Positions 53,794 to 63,109 of a DNA stretch of 64,000 nt are shown here, piece after piece. Source of the stretch: Emiliania huxleyi CCMP1516 (Eukaryota; Haptophyta; Isochrysidales; Noelaerhabdaceae); assembly GCF_000372725.1 (NCBI RefSeq), contig NW_005196681.1:469107-533106 (forward strand), written 5' to 3'. Position 1 is the first letter of the stretch. Each line of letters begins with the position of its first letter. The translations under genes were made by a program, and so were the position numbers. The notes beneath the pieces are model-generated. The model did not search any database and was not told the origin of the DNA. It worked only from the letters and a program-made list of their open reading frames with translations.

Positions 53794-55489
53794 ATGAGCA
53801 CGGAGTCGGGCGTAGTGGCGTCCAAAGGCACGCTCAAGGCGGCGGACGAGAAGCGAGTCACCAGGATCGGAGACGACTACCAGGTCGAGACGCTGCCCGC
53901 GGTCGGCACAGCCTTTGGCTGCGCCGAGGGTGCCGGGGCGGATGCAGCGCAGCTGGTGTGGGGCGTGGCAGCCGATGCAGAGGGCGCCGGCGGTGAGCCC
54001 TCCACCTCTGCCGCGGGCGGCGGCGGGGGCGGCGGCGGCGCTGCGGCGAGGTTTCTGCGGCAATGGGCTGCCGCAGGGCTGCAGGACGCGGCGCTGGAGA
54101 CGCTGTGGCAGCACGGCGGGCGGGCCGAGGCGGCTGAGGCGGCGATGGCGAGCCGCGCGCAACCCGAGGCTCCGCGGGCGCAGATGACCCACGCGGCGGT
54201 GCTCGGCGCGGCAATCGTGTCGAGTCGGAAAGACATGTTCCGCGCAAAGAGGGCCCTCGCTGCGAGCGGCGTGTGCGTCTCGATCGGCGAGCTGCAGCAC
54301 TTCTTCTACGGCGGGCCGCGCCGCCCCTTCCGACAGACAGACAGACAGACAGACAGAACGACATAGAGGGCGAAAGTGAGACAGGGCGAGAGAGAGAGGG
54401 CGAGGCGGAGCCGTTGCGAGGAGCCTTGAGCGTGAGACGCCCGGGGCCGCGCAGGTGCCTTCCGGCAGTCGAGCGAGTACCGGCAGCTCTCCGCGGCCAA
54501 CAAGGTGCTCGCGGAGGAGGAGGACGGGCTCGACGACTTTTGCTCCACCTGTGGACTCCGAGGCGCTCCCGGCCCCTCCTCTCTCTCTCACTCTCTCGTC
54601 GGGGAGGGCGCCTCGCTTCCCGAGACACTTCCGGGACGCTTCCGGGACACTTCCGGGACGCCTCGAGGCTGTCCCCTCCCAGCCCCCCCCCCCCCCCCNN
54701 NNNNNNNNNNNNNNNNNNNNNNNNNNNNNNNNNNNNNNNNNNNNNNNNNNNNNNNNNNNNNNNNNNNNNNNNNNNNNNNNNNNNNNNNNNNNNNNNNNNN
54801 NNNNNNNNNNNNNNNNNNNNNNNNNNNNNNNNNNNNNNNNNNNNNNNNNNNNNNNNNNNNNNNNNNNNNNNNNNNNNNNNNNNNNNNNNNNNNNNNNNNN
54901 NNNNNNNNNNNNNNNNNNNNNNNNNNNNNNNNNNNNNNNNNNNNNNNNNNNNNNNNNNNNNNNNNNNNNNNNNNNNNNNNNNNNNNNNNNNNNNNNNNNN
55001 NNNNNNNNNNNNNNNNNNNNNNNNNNNNNNNNNNNNNNNNNNNNNNNNNNNNNNNNNNNNNNNNNNNNNNNNNNNNNNNNNNNNNNNNNNNNNNNGCAGC
55101 TCACACGGGTGCGGCTGTCGCTAGGCGCCGCCCGGCTGGACGTGCGAGGAGCGGTGCGGCCCGAGCGGACGGCCGTACCGAATCTACTCTGGCCCCGAGG
55201 GAAAGAAGGCCCAGTCGCTAGCAGAGGCGAGGAGGGGGCAACCCGGCCGAGGCCGCGAGCAGCGTCTCCTCACGCCTCGACTTGTGAACAGGCGTGGAGA
55301 AAGCACTCACCGGACGAGGCAGGCTCGGCCGCGCCGCCCGCCGCGCCGCCGCCCGCCGCGCCGCCACCCGCTGCGCCGGTGGTGGCGGCGTCGAGCGGTG
55401 GCGCGGGCAAGGCGGCGCCGGCCAAGCCCTTGCCTGTGTACTACACGTCGGAGGGTCGAGCCTACAACCGGGACGGCTGGCTTGCCTGA
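53794..55489 (+). CDS. ELM2/SANT-like chromatin protein, interrupted by a gap
   Basis: From the ATG at 53794 (MSTESGVVASKGTLKAADEK) the frame reads VTRIGDDYQVETLPAV, an ELM2-like segment. A Gly/Ala linker follows, then a helical region ending SRKDMFRAKRALAASGVCVS with IGELQHFFYG, matching the last helix and aromatic end of SANT domains in MTA/RERE/MIER-type corepressors. A short intron follows, then SSEYRQLSAANKVLAEEEDG and DDFCSTCGLRG, the start of a GATA-like zinc finger pair, before the N run (54699-55095). After the gap a Pro/Ala-rich frame ends with VYYTSEGRAYNRDGWLA at 55489. ELM2-SANT proteins recruit histone deacetylases in the nucleus. The join across the gap is assumed. Confidence 0.5.
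54699..55095. other. Assembly gap
   Basis: A run of 397 N. It is preceded by an 18-base C run and by GACACTTCCGGGACGCTTCC-type short repeats, which probably blocked assembly. Confidence 0.95.
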
Positions 55490-55717
55490 AGAGGCCACCC
55501 GCGGAGGAACTCGAAACTGACGTGACAGGGCTGCCACGAGCCGCCTCGGCCGCCTCCGCCCCCGGCCGCGGATCCGGTACGTCAGTATTCGGCAGTGGAG
55601 CGCGGGACCACACGGTCGCCATACGTCAGCCGTACAACCCCATGCCGCATGCGGTTAACCAAGCTGTTTTTTCAGAAAGTTTTGTAGAACGCTGCCACGA
55701 CCCACGTTTATTACGGG

Positions 55718-56277
55718 GTGTGGACCGTGAGTTGACCAGGGGTTGTGCGCTGGGCCCTCCTGCTCGGCTCCACCTCCAGCCAGTAGACAAGTCTTGTCAT
55801 CAACAGAGTAGATGGATCTGACCTCGGGGCCGATGTGACCAAGCGCTGGTGGCGCGGTTTTACCTCACACCCATGGTCTCACAGTGTGCCGGCAGTCGCC
55901 GAGCAGTGTGTGTCGCTCACACAAGCCGCAGCACAAGTGACTGAGGGCCAGTGAGGGCGAGCCCATCGCTGTCACAGCTGTGGCAGCCGCACAGTGGGCT
56001 GTACTAACTGTGCAGACCGTGTGAGCAGCAGAGGAGCTGCTCTCCAGGCTTCAGTCGCAAAGAGGTGCATGCCACCGAAAGCGCTGTCGAGGTTCGCCGA
56101 GCGCGGCGGAGGTTGGGGGACACCGTCACCGACGAGCGCGTTGGACTTTTCACTCAGAACAAAGACGGGGACACAGCGGACGGTGCGGGGTGTGTCCCCG
56201 TCATAGCGGCGAGGCGCGGGACCGTTTGTGCCGAAGTGGGTCGCGTCCCTCGATTTCCGTCAACTCACGGTCCACAC
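55718..56277. mobile_element. MITE, copy 1 (560 bp)
   Basis: Perfect 19-bp terminal inverted repeats: GTGTGGACCGTGAGTTGAC at 55718-55736 and its reverse complement at 56259-56277. No transposase. A second copy, about 551 bp, is at 62378-62928. Internal similarity is near-complete except for a hairpin (56164-56202) whose stem sequence differs but still pairs. Confidence 0.85.
56164..56202. repeat. Internal hairpin of MITE copy 1
   Basis: Stem GACGGGGACAC (56164-56174) pairs perfectly with GTGTCCCCGTC (56192-56202) around a 17-nt loop. At the matching place in copy 2 the stem is GACGGCCGCAC/GTGCGGCCGTC (62815-62825, 62843-62853), also with a 17-nt loop. Three base pairs differ with both sides changed. 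Confidence 0.9.
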
Positions 56278-56280
56278 ACA

Positions 56281-56857
56281 CTTGAGCACTTGAGCACTGG
56301 ATAGGGTCGATTCCGCATGGTACGGGACCCCTCGATCCACACACACCCTTATAAACCGCCTCGCACGCACTACGCAGGGGGGGTCCAGCGGATGACAGTG
56401 GATCAGTGTTCTACCTTGAAGAGTGACACGTTCCGAAGAAGATCTCGGCCGAAAAAGCAAACTCCAAAAAAATTACGGAAAATCTCATACACGCATCACT
56501 TGCTTAACCTTGCCACCACCGGGAGCGGCCAGGGCTCGTCATAGACTCGGTCGAGAGACCCCAGATTGGCATCCATGCCTTTCTGGACAGGGTGGCCCGC
56601 CACAACGACCCCTGGAATTGCGACTCGCCGCTTTCCTCCCGCTGTGATCTTGCGTGAGCTCTGTGTCTTGATTTGCCAACAACATACCTAAACACAAAAC
56701 TCTTTTGACGATTAGCAGTAACCCATTCATACACACCCACCCTCTAAAATCGAATACATACCACGTTCGGATCGCTCCTCATCGCAAACCCTGTCAGCAC
56801 TCAGCAGTTCACCCGTACCACGCGGAATCGACCCTATCCAGTGCTCAAGTGCTCAAG
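56281..56857. mobile_element. Inverted-repeat element (577 bp)
   Basis: Terminal inverted repeats of 46 bp with one mismatch: 56281-56326 begins CTTGAGCACTTGAGCACTGG, and 56812-56857 is its reverse complement. No ORF with a known domain; the size suits a non-autonomous DNA element. It lies 3 bp from the end of the preceding MITE. Confidence 0.85.
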
Positions 56858-57010
56858 AGACTAGAGCGCGTGAGCGCGGCGGCGGCGAACGAAGTTGGCA
56901 ATCGCCAGGGCGCAGGGGCGAGCGGCGGGCGCGGGCGCGGCACCCGCACGGCGCTGCGGGCTCGGAGGCAGTAGTCGGCGGGGCCGAGGGACCATACCCC
57001 CCACTCCTGC

Positions 57011-57031
57011 AGGTTAGGTTAGGTTAGGTAG
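57011..57031 (+). repeat. Short (GGTTA)n tract
   Basis: AGGTTAGGTTAGGTTAGGTA, a 5-bp unit distinct from the TTAGGG tracts elsewhere in the window. No flanking duplication is evident. Confidence 0.7.
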
Positions 57032-57291
57032 GAAGGTGAAGAACAGCCAGGCTCGGACTGGACACCAGCGCGGTATGGGGGTGGACGCGAGACAGATGAT
57101 GACGACACGCTCGAGCGACACACAGACACAAACAGGCTCACAAGACACACAGCCAGCTGGCTGCCACACACCCTGAGTGGGCGTACACATCACTCAGAGC
57201 CACGTCCCCCCTGTCGCCCCCCCCAGCACTATCTTATACACTGAAAATGCTCGTCCGTGCCGTGAACGAAAGGAGGCGTTACGTCCCGAGT

Positions 57292-60200
57292 ATGGCGGAA
57301 GCGGCGTCCGCGCAGGACGACCTCTCCGCCTCGTCGGCGTATGCGACACTCGATGCGCTGCTTTCAGAGGGCAAGCTCACACAGGCGGAGCTCCAGCTGT
57401 ACAAGTCCAAGTTCGCCAAGCTCCACGCTGCCGTCCTTCAGACATACGACAACGAGGTGCCATCGCTTGAGCCGCCCCGCCTCGCCTGCCTGCGCACCCA
57501 TCTGACCCGCTCGCCCGGGAATCTTCAGCACGCACCGCTGCGCATCTACGCAACTGCATTGGCTGCCAACGCCGCAGAACTTACTGCCCTCCACCTCCGG
57601 CCCCACAGCGCACGCTGCTTGCAAAGGCAAAGCAGCTCAATGCCGAACTGGCAGAGGAGCGCCGCAATCTGGACGAGGTGTCCCGCAAGGCGGAGGAGGG
57701 CTCCGAGACTACAGCCGCGCTGCGTGCCGAGGTCGCCAAAGGGGAGGCCGAGCTTGCGGTCAGGGAGGAACGGGTGGGGCTGACCGAGCAGGAGCTCGAG
57801 GAGCTGCAAAAGGTGCACCAGGATCTCGAGGGGGACATCGCGAGCGTCGCCGCGCGGCAGGCGGCTGAGCTGACGCCGCAGATCGAGGCACTTGAGGCGG
57901 CGGTCGACGAGGCGCGCGCTGAGCTTGCAAAGTCCAAGGCATCGCTCGCAAAGGTTCAGCGAGACCGCAATGAGGTGCGGTGGCAAGCGAGAGATGCCCA
58001 TTGTTTACTGCGTGCTCTCCCGATCCAACGTGTCTACCTGCTCCTCGGGCGCTCACTTCAAAGCACGCTGCTGCCCTACAGGTGCAGAGCCGATACGACG
58101 AGCTTCGGCAGGCGCGGACGGACGTAGAGGCGCGGCGCGCGCAGCTTGCGGTGCAGCTTGTCAAGGTCAAGTCGGAGCCGGACAAGGTGAAAAAGCAGGC
58201 GGACGCCGTGGCGGGTGCGCTGGCGGCGCTCGAGGCGGAGAGCGCCAAGCAGCTGGACACGCTGCGTGGGCTCGATGGGGAGCTGGCGCACCAAGTGAAG
58301 CGGCGGAAGGAGCTCGAGGAGGGCAGGATGGGGCTGGAGATGGCGGTGGAGCGGCACCACGCCATGATTGAGCAGAAGGAGCGCACTCGCGACGAGATGC
58401 TCAAGCAGCTAGACCTCCTCAAGGAGGAAGCGGTGCACGCGGCGACCGAGCGCACCCGGCTTGCGATGGAGGTCAAGGACGTGAGCCACGACGCGCGGCG
58501 GGAAGCGGACGCGCTGAACCGCAAGGTGCGGGAGTACAACCAGGCGCTCCGACGGTGTAAAAAGGTCGAGCTGGCACTCAACAACTCGTTGTCGCAGCAC
58601 CCCTTCCTGCAGCGGCAGCTCGACGAGGTCGTGCGGCAGGTAGCCGCACTGCGGGACGCGAAGGCGAAGAACGACGAAGCCGCGGAGGAGATCCGGCGCG
58701 ACGTCGACGTGCACATCTCGAACCTGCTCAAACAGGAGACGGCCGAGGAGGAGAAGAAGGAGTGGCTGGTGCAGCTGATGGAGGACGTCAAGGCGCTGGA
58801 GGCGGACCTCGCCGAGGTGACCAAGGAGGAGCACGACAACCGAAAGGTGCTCGCGCGGCTCTCGGCTGAGCGCGAGGCTGCGGCGCGCGAGGCGGCCAAG
58901 GTGATGCAGTCGGCAAAGGATGTGCACGAGGAGCTCAAGGTGAAGGAGCTGGTCATCATGGACCTGACCAAGCGGGTGGTCGACTCGGCGACGCGGCTCA
59001 AGGACTTTTCGAAGCTGTATGACGCGGTCAAAATCGAGCGCAACAAGTACGTCACCAAGATCCAGACGTCGGCGCAGGCGCTCGCCGAGATGAAGGAGAA
59101 GATGAAGATCCTGCAGAACGAGGTGGAGATCCTGCGCGCCGAGTCGGCGCAGAAGGACCGCGCGCTGCACAAGGAGCGGATCGAGCACACCGGCTCCTTC
59201 AACGCGCGCGACCAGCTGCGGGCGGAGACGAACCGCCTGCAGACCTGCGTCCGAGAGAAGGAGAAGGAGGTGGGGCAGCTCGCGGCAGAGGCGGAGAACC
59301 TCAACGCGGTCGTCAGCGGCATCGAGCGCGAGATGGTCAAGCTGAAGCGGCAATATGAGGTGGCCGTCGAGGAGCGCAACTACACCGGACTACAGCTCAT
59401 CGACCGCAACGACGAGCTCTGCATCTTATACGAGAAGTCCAACCTGCAGCAGTCGGCCCTCAAGGCGGGCGAGGCCGAGATCCGGAAGCGCGAGGAGGAG
59501 ATTCGCGCCGCAGAGCTGCAGGTGGCGGAGCTCGCCCGCAACGTGGAGGCGGCGCGCCGAAGGCTGCCACGGATCCCACAGCTCGAGGAGGAGGTGGCGC
59601 TGCTCAAGGCGCAGCTCGAGGAGGCGCGACAAGAGGCGCAGAGGCTATCCTCCGACCTCGAGGCGCCGGACAACAGCGGCCGCTGGCGCAAGCTCGAGGG
59701 CACGGATCCGGAGCCGGAGGAGCTCGTCGCCAAGCTGCACGTGCTCGAGGAGCGGCTGAACGACAAGAAGGAGCAACTTCTGGAGAAGGAGCTCGTCCTC
59801 GAGGAGGTGACGAACCTGTCGCTCAAGCTCAAGGCGCGAGCCGACGAGGGGCGCGAGGAGGCGCTCGAGCTGTCAAAGCGCGTGAACGAGTTCCAGGGCA
59901 AGATCAAGGGGACGACCCGCCGCATGATGGCGACCGTCTCGGAGCTGTCGATGTACCAGGCGACAGCGATGAAGCTGGCGCACGAGAACCAGCAGCGCGA
60001 GGCGGCGCTGCGGGAGCAGGAGGCCAACGTGCAGGCGGGGCTGCCGCCGTCGGATGAGGTGGAGCGCGAGTGGCTGCGGCACGAGGCTGACATGCGGAGG
60101 AGGAGGGCGGAGGCGCTCAAGAGGAGCGCGCAGCAGCAGGAGGAGCCGCCGCCCTTCGGCGCGCCGTCGACCGCGGTGCCTCGGCCGAACGCCTACGTGC

Positions 60201-60394
60201 CGGACGACGCGATCGGACTGCCAAAGCCTTACGGCGTCTTGGCGCGCCTCGCGGGGGAAGCTCGCGCCACCGCACATTCAATGACCGCCCCTCACCGCTC
60301 CCGATTTGCTGTCTAGGCACCCTTCAAGCCGAGCGAGCTCGGCTCGACGATGCGGCACACCCGCAAGCCGGTGCTGCGGGAGATCGAGATATGA
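57292..60394 (+). CDS. CCDC146: Coiled-coil cilia/centriole protein CCDC146 (MBO2)
   Basis: Starts at the ATG at 57292 (MAEAASAQDDLSASSAYATL); an in-frame ATG lies upstream at 57247. Exons, all with GT-AG introns: 57292-57456, 57609-57974, 58082-60235, 60317-60394. The protein is almost entirely heptad coiled coil. Family landmarks are FSKLYDAVKIERNKYVTKIQ, LQLIDRNDELCILYEKSNLQ, and the last exon APFKPSELGSTMRHTRKPVL, which matches the conserved CCDC146 C-terminus. CCDC146 is the homologue of Chlamydomonas MBO2, a protein of the proximal axoneme and basal bodies needed for normal flagellar beating. It therefore implies the organism makes motile flagella. Full length is about 920 residues, usual for the family. 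Confidence 0.9.
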
Positions 60395-61036
60395 CTGTCC
60401 GGCCCAGGATCTACTTTTCGTACGGTTGGGTTTGTCTGTGTGAGAGTGTGACAGGTGTGTGTGGGAGCATTGTACTTGGTAAAGCAGAGGCGTTTTGACG
60501 GGGAGTCCTTCCGTTTTGGCGGCTAAAAGTTAAAAAAGTGGAGGGCGGGCTGGGAGTGGGACACGGCGCAAACCTCTGTGTGGGTCCTCTATACACGAGA
60601 GAAGACTCTCTGGTTGATGTTGTCGTATATTCGTATATTCCCAAGCAACTCTGTGTGTGTGTGTGTGTGTGTGAAAGCGCCGTCGCAACTGCCATACCCT
60701 CCATACCCTGCTGTGCGGTACCTTACCCGGCAAAAGTTGGAACCCAGCTCTCTACTCGAGTATCGCCAGCAGGGCCCGCTGCGAGGCCCGCGCTCCACCA
60801 CAACCGCCCCTGCCTCACCCCGCGATCACACGACGCTTCTCTCCGCCTCCTCCGAGCGCGGTGTGAGCGGGCCTGACAAGAGTGTGCACCCGCTCAAAGC
60901 CCGGCGCTCGGTGCACTCGCGTCCAGCACCGATCGCTGGACGCCGGCTGCGCCACTGATGCCCTCGCTTCGCACCTCCTCCCGCAAGCTCACCGACGAGG
61001 GGCATCCCGCATGTAGCAGGCACGAAAATAACACAC
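60395..61036. other. Intergenic, no gene seen
   Basis: Holds a (TG)n run at 60652-60671. Probably the 3' flank of CCDC146 and the promoter of TRAPPC3, which are in tandem. Confidence 0.5.
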
Positions 61037-62186
61037 ATGGCGTCGGAGGCGGAGCGCAAGAAGGTTGCCCTGCGGCGCCTCGGCGACGCCACCTTCTCCA
61101 AGGTTGACAAGGTCTCCGCCGAGCTCTTCTCTCTCACCTATGGCGCGGTGGTCACGCAGGCCCGCCCCTGCCCGCCCGCTGGCAGCGCGCCGCTCATGCC
61201 CGCTCATCCACCCTCACGTGACCCGCGACCGCGCTGGTGCTCCGCAGCTGCTCAAGGACTATGAGGACGTGGCGGCAGCGAATGTGCCAGCATCGCTGCC
61301 GCGCGCCCGCTGAGCGTGAGACACGCCACGACAACGCGTCCCTGCCCACGTGGCAGGTGCAGCTCGAAAAGATGGGATACAACATGGGCGTGCGGATGGT
61401 GGATGAGCTTCTCGCTAAGGTGGCCGCCCGCCCAGCGAGAGGCTCGCTGGTGATGGTCGCCTCGCCGACCGAGCTGCGGCCGCCTCCCCGCCCCAGGCGT
61501 CGCTGGCGCAGTGCGCCTCCTTTTCCGAGACGGCCGAAGTGGTGGCCAAGGTCGGCTTCAAGATGTTCCTTGGCGTCAACGTGGAGGCGGCGGCCGCCCG
61601 CTCGCTCCCTTCCCCGAGCCGCTGCCCCACCCCCTCTCCGTCCCCGGCAGGTTGCGGCTGCAACCTCGTCCGAGTTCCGGCTGCTGCTGAGCGAGAACCC
61701 GCTCGCCGAGTGCCGCGGAGCCGGGGCGCCGCCGCCGAGCGGTGCCGCATCTCAGCCCGGCGTGCCGCGAGTAGGTTCGTCGAGCTGCCAGAGGAGTGCT
61801 CCAAGCTCGAGTACTCCGGCCTGCTCTGCGGCGTGCTGCGCGGCGCGCTCGAGATGGCTCGCGGCGCTAGCATGCAGACACGCGGGGTGTATGTGGCCGA
61901 GTGCGGCGGCGACACCCCCGCCCGTCTCGGGCGCCACGCAGCCGAGGCTACCCCCTCTTCGCGACTCTCCCGACCCTGCGTCGGCACCCCGCGGCGGCAG
62001 GTTCAGATGCGAGTCGAGTGCTCTCTGCTGCGAGACACGTTGTGGGGCGACGAGGCGGAGGAGGGGTCGTCGGATGTGCTAGAGCGAGTCCGTGTCGCCT
62101 CACCGCGCGACTGTGAGCAGGTGACGGAGATCCGAGTGCTGCTCAAGGAGCGACTCGTCGAGGAGTTTGTCGACGACGACGAGTAA
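61037..62186 (+). CDS. TRAPPC3: TRAPP complex subunit TRAPPC3 (Bet3)
   Basis: Eight short exons reconstruct the Bet3 family order: SAELFSLTYGAVVTQ, LLKDYEDVAAAN, VQLEKMGYNMGVRMVDELLAK, ASLAQCASFSETAEVVAKVG plus FKMFLGVNVEA, VAAATSSEFRLLLSENPLAE, FVELPEECSKLEYSGLLCGV plus LRGALEM, VQMRVECSLLRDTLWGDE, and VTEIRVLLKERLVEEFVDDD. The Cys in SGLLCGVLRG is not the palmitoylated one; that Cys is not obvious here. Introns at 61160-61247, 61857-62000 and 62055-62120 are GC-AG; others are GT-AG. Bet3 is a core of TRAPP, which tethers vesicles and activates Rab1/Ypt1 at the ER-Golgi step. The mature length is about 190 residues, as expected. Confidence 0.9.
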
Positions 62187-63109
62187 GCGGATGCTGCGGA
62201 TATACGTCTCCAACGTGTCTGTCGCGTGCCGAGCGCAATGAGAGGGGAGCTCCGTCCGTGCGCACGGTGCGTATCCCTGTCGCGTGCGCGCAGGCCCGCA
62301 CGGCGGCCGCGCGCGCCACAGGGCCGGATATATTTAAAAATCGGATATATGTCTCTTGTGTGTTACGGGGTGTGACTGTGTGGAGGGTGAGTTGACCAAG
62401 GGGTTGTGAGCCGGGCCCTCCTGCTCGGCTCCAGCCGGTAGACAAGTCTTGTCATCAACAGAGTAGATGGATCTGACCTCGGGGCCGATGTGACCAAGCG
62501 CTGGTGGCGCGGTTTTACCTCACACCCATGGTCTCACAGTGTGCCGGCAGTCGCCGAGCAGTGTCGCTCACACAAGCCGCAGCACAAGTGACTGAGGGCC
62601 AGTGAGGGCGAGCCCATCGCTGTCACAGCTGTGGCAGCCGCACAGTAGGCTGTGTCAACTGTGCAGAGTGTGTGAGCAGCAGAGGAGCTGCTCTCCAGAC
62701 TTCAGTCGCAAAGAGCTGCATGCCACCGAAAGCGCTGTCGAGGTTCGCCGAGCGCGGCGCAGGTTGAGGGAAGCCGCCACCGACGAGCGCGTTGGACTTT
62801 TCACTCCGGACAAAGACGGCCGCACGCACACGAGCTGCGGTTGTGCGGCCGTCATAGCGGCGAGGCGCGGGACCGTCTGTGGCGAAGTGGGTCGCGTCCC
62901 TCGATTTCCGTCAACCCAGCATCCACACCCTTTATGGCTGTGGGAAGATCATGTATTATAATGAGGGAAAACGATCGGGTTGCGAGTACGGCGCCGCCCC
63001 TCTCTCACTTCCAGCCCGCCTTCCACGGCGTCCAGCTCTCGGAGACGTGCGCAGCGACGAGGGCGGCGGCGGCGTCCGCCTCGGCATCGTCACCAAAGAG
63101 CATCGCTGC
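62187..63109. other. Intergenic with MITE copy 2
   Basis: Between TRAPPC3 and the 3' end of the rRNA dimethylase gene. Contains the MITE 62378-62928; nothing else seen. Confidence 0.6.
62378..62928. mobile_element. MITE, copy 2
   Basis: Matches 55718-56277 over its length. Its terminal inverted repeats have diverged (GTGTGGAGGGTGAGTTGAC, against GTGTGGATGCTGGGTTGAC for the other end read inward), unlike the perfect pair in copy 1. The internal hairpin at 62815-62853 is perfect. Confidence 0.8.

Larger units (their letters stand above)
55490..57291. other. Intergenic with two inverted-repeat elements
   Basis: Contains the MITE at 55718-56277 and a second element at 56281-56857, only 3 bp apart. 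A (GGTTA)n tract of 21 bp is at 57011-57031. No gene is seen. Confidence 0.6.

Noticed and set aside
53369-53797. A 142-codon + strand frame just before the ELM2/SANT gene
   Set aside because: Considered as a 5' exon, but no splice or domain support; the ATG at 53794 gives a better start.
57011-57031. (GGTTA)n as a third telomeric insertion
   Set aside because: The unit is five bases, not TTAGGG, and no flanking duplication is present.
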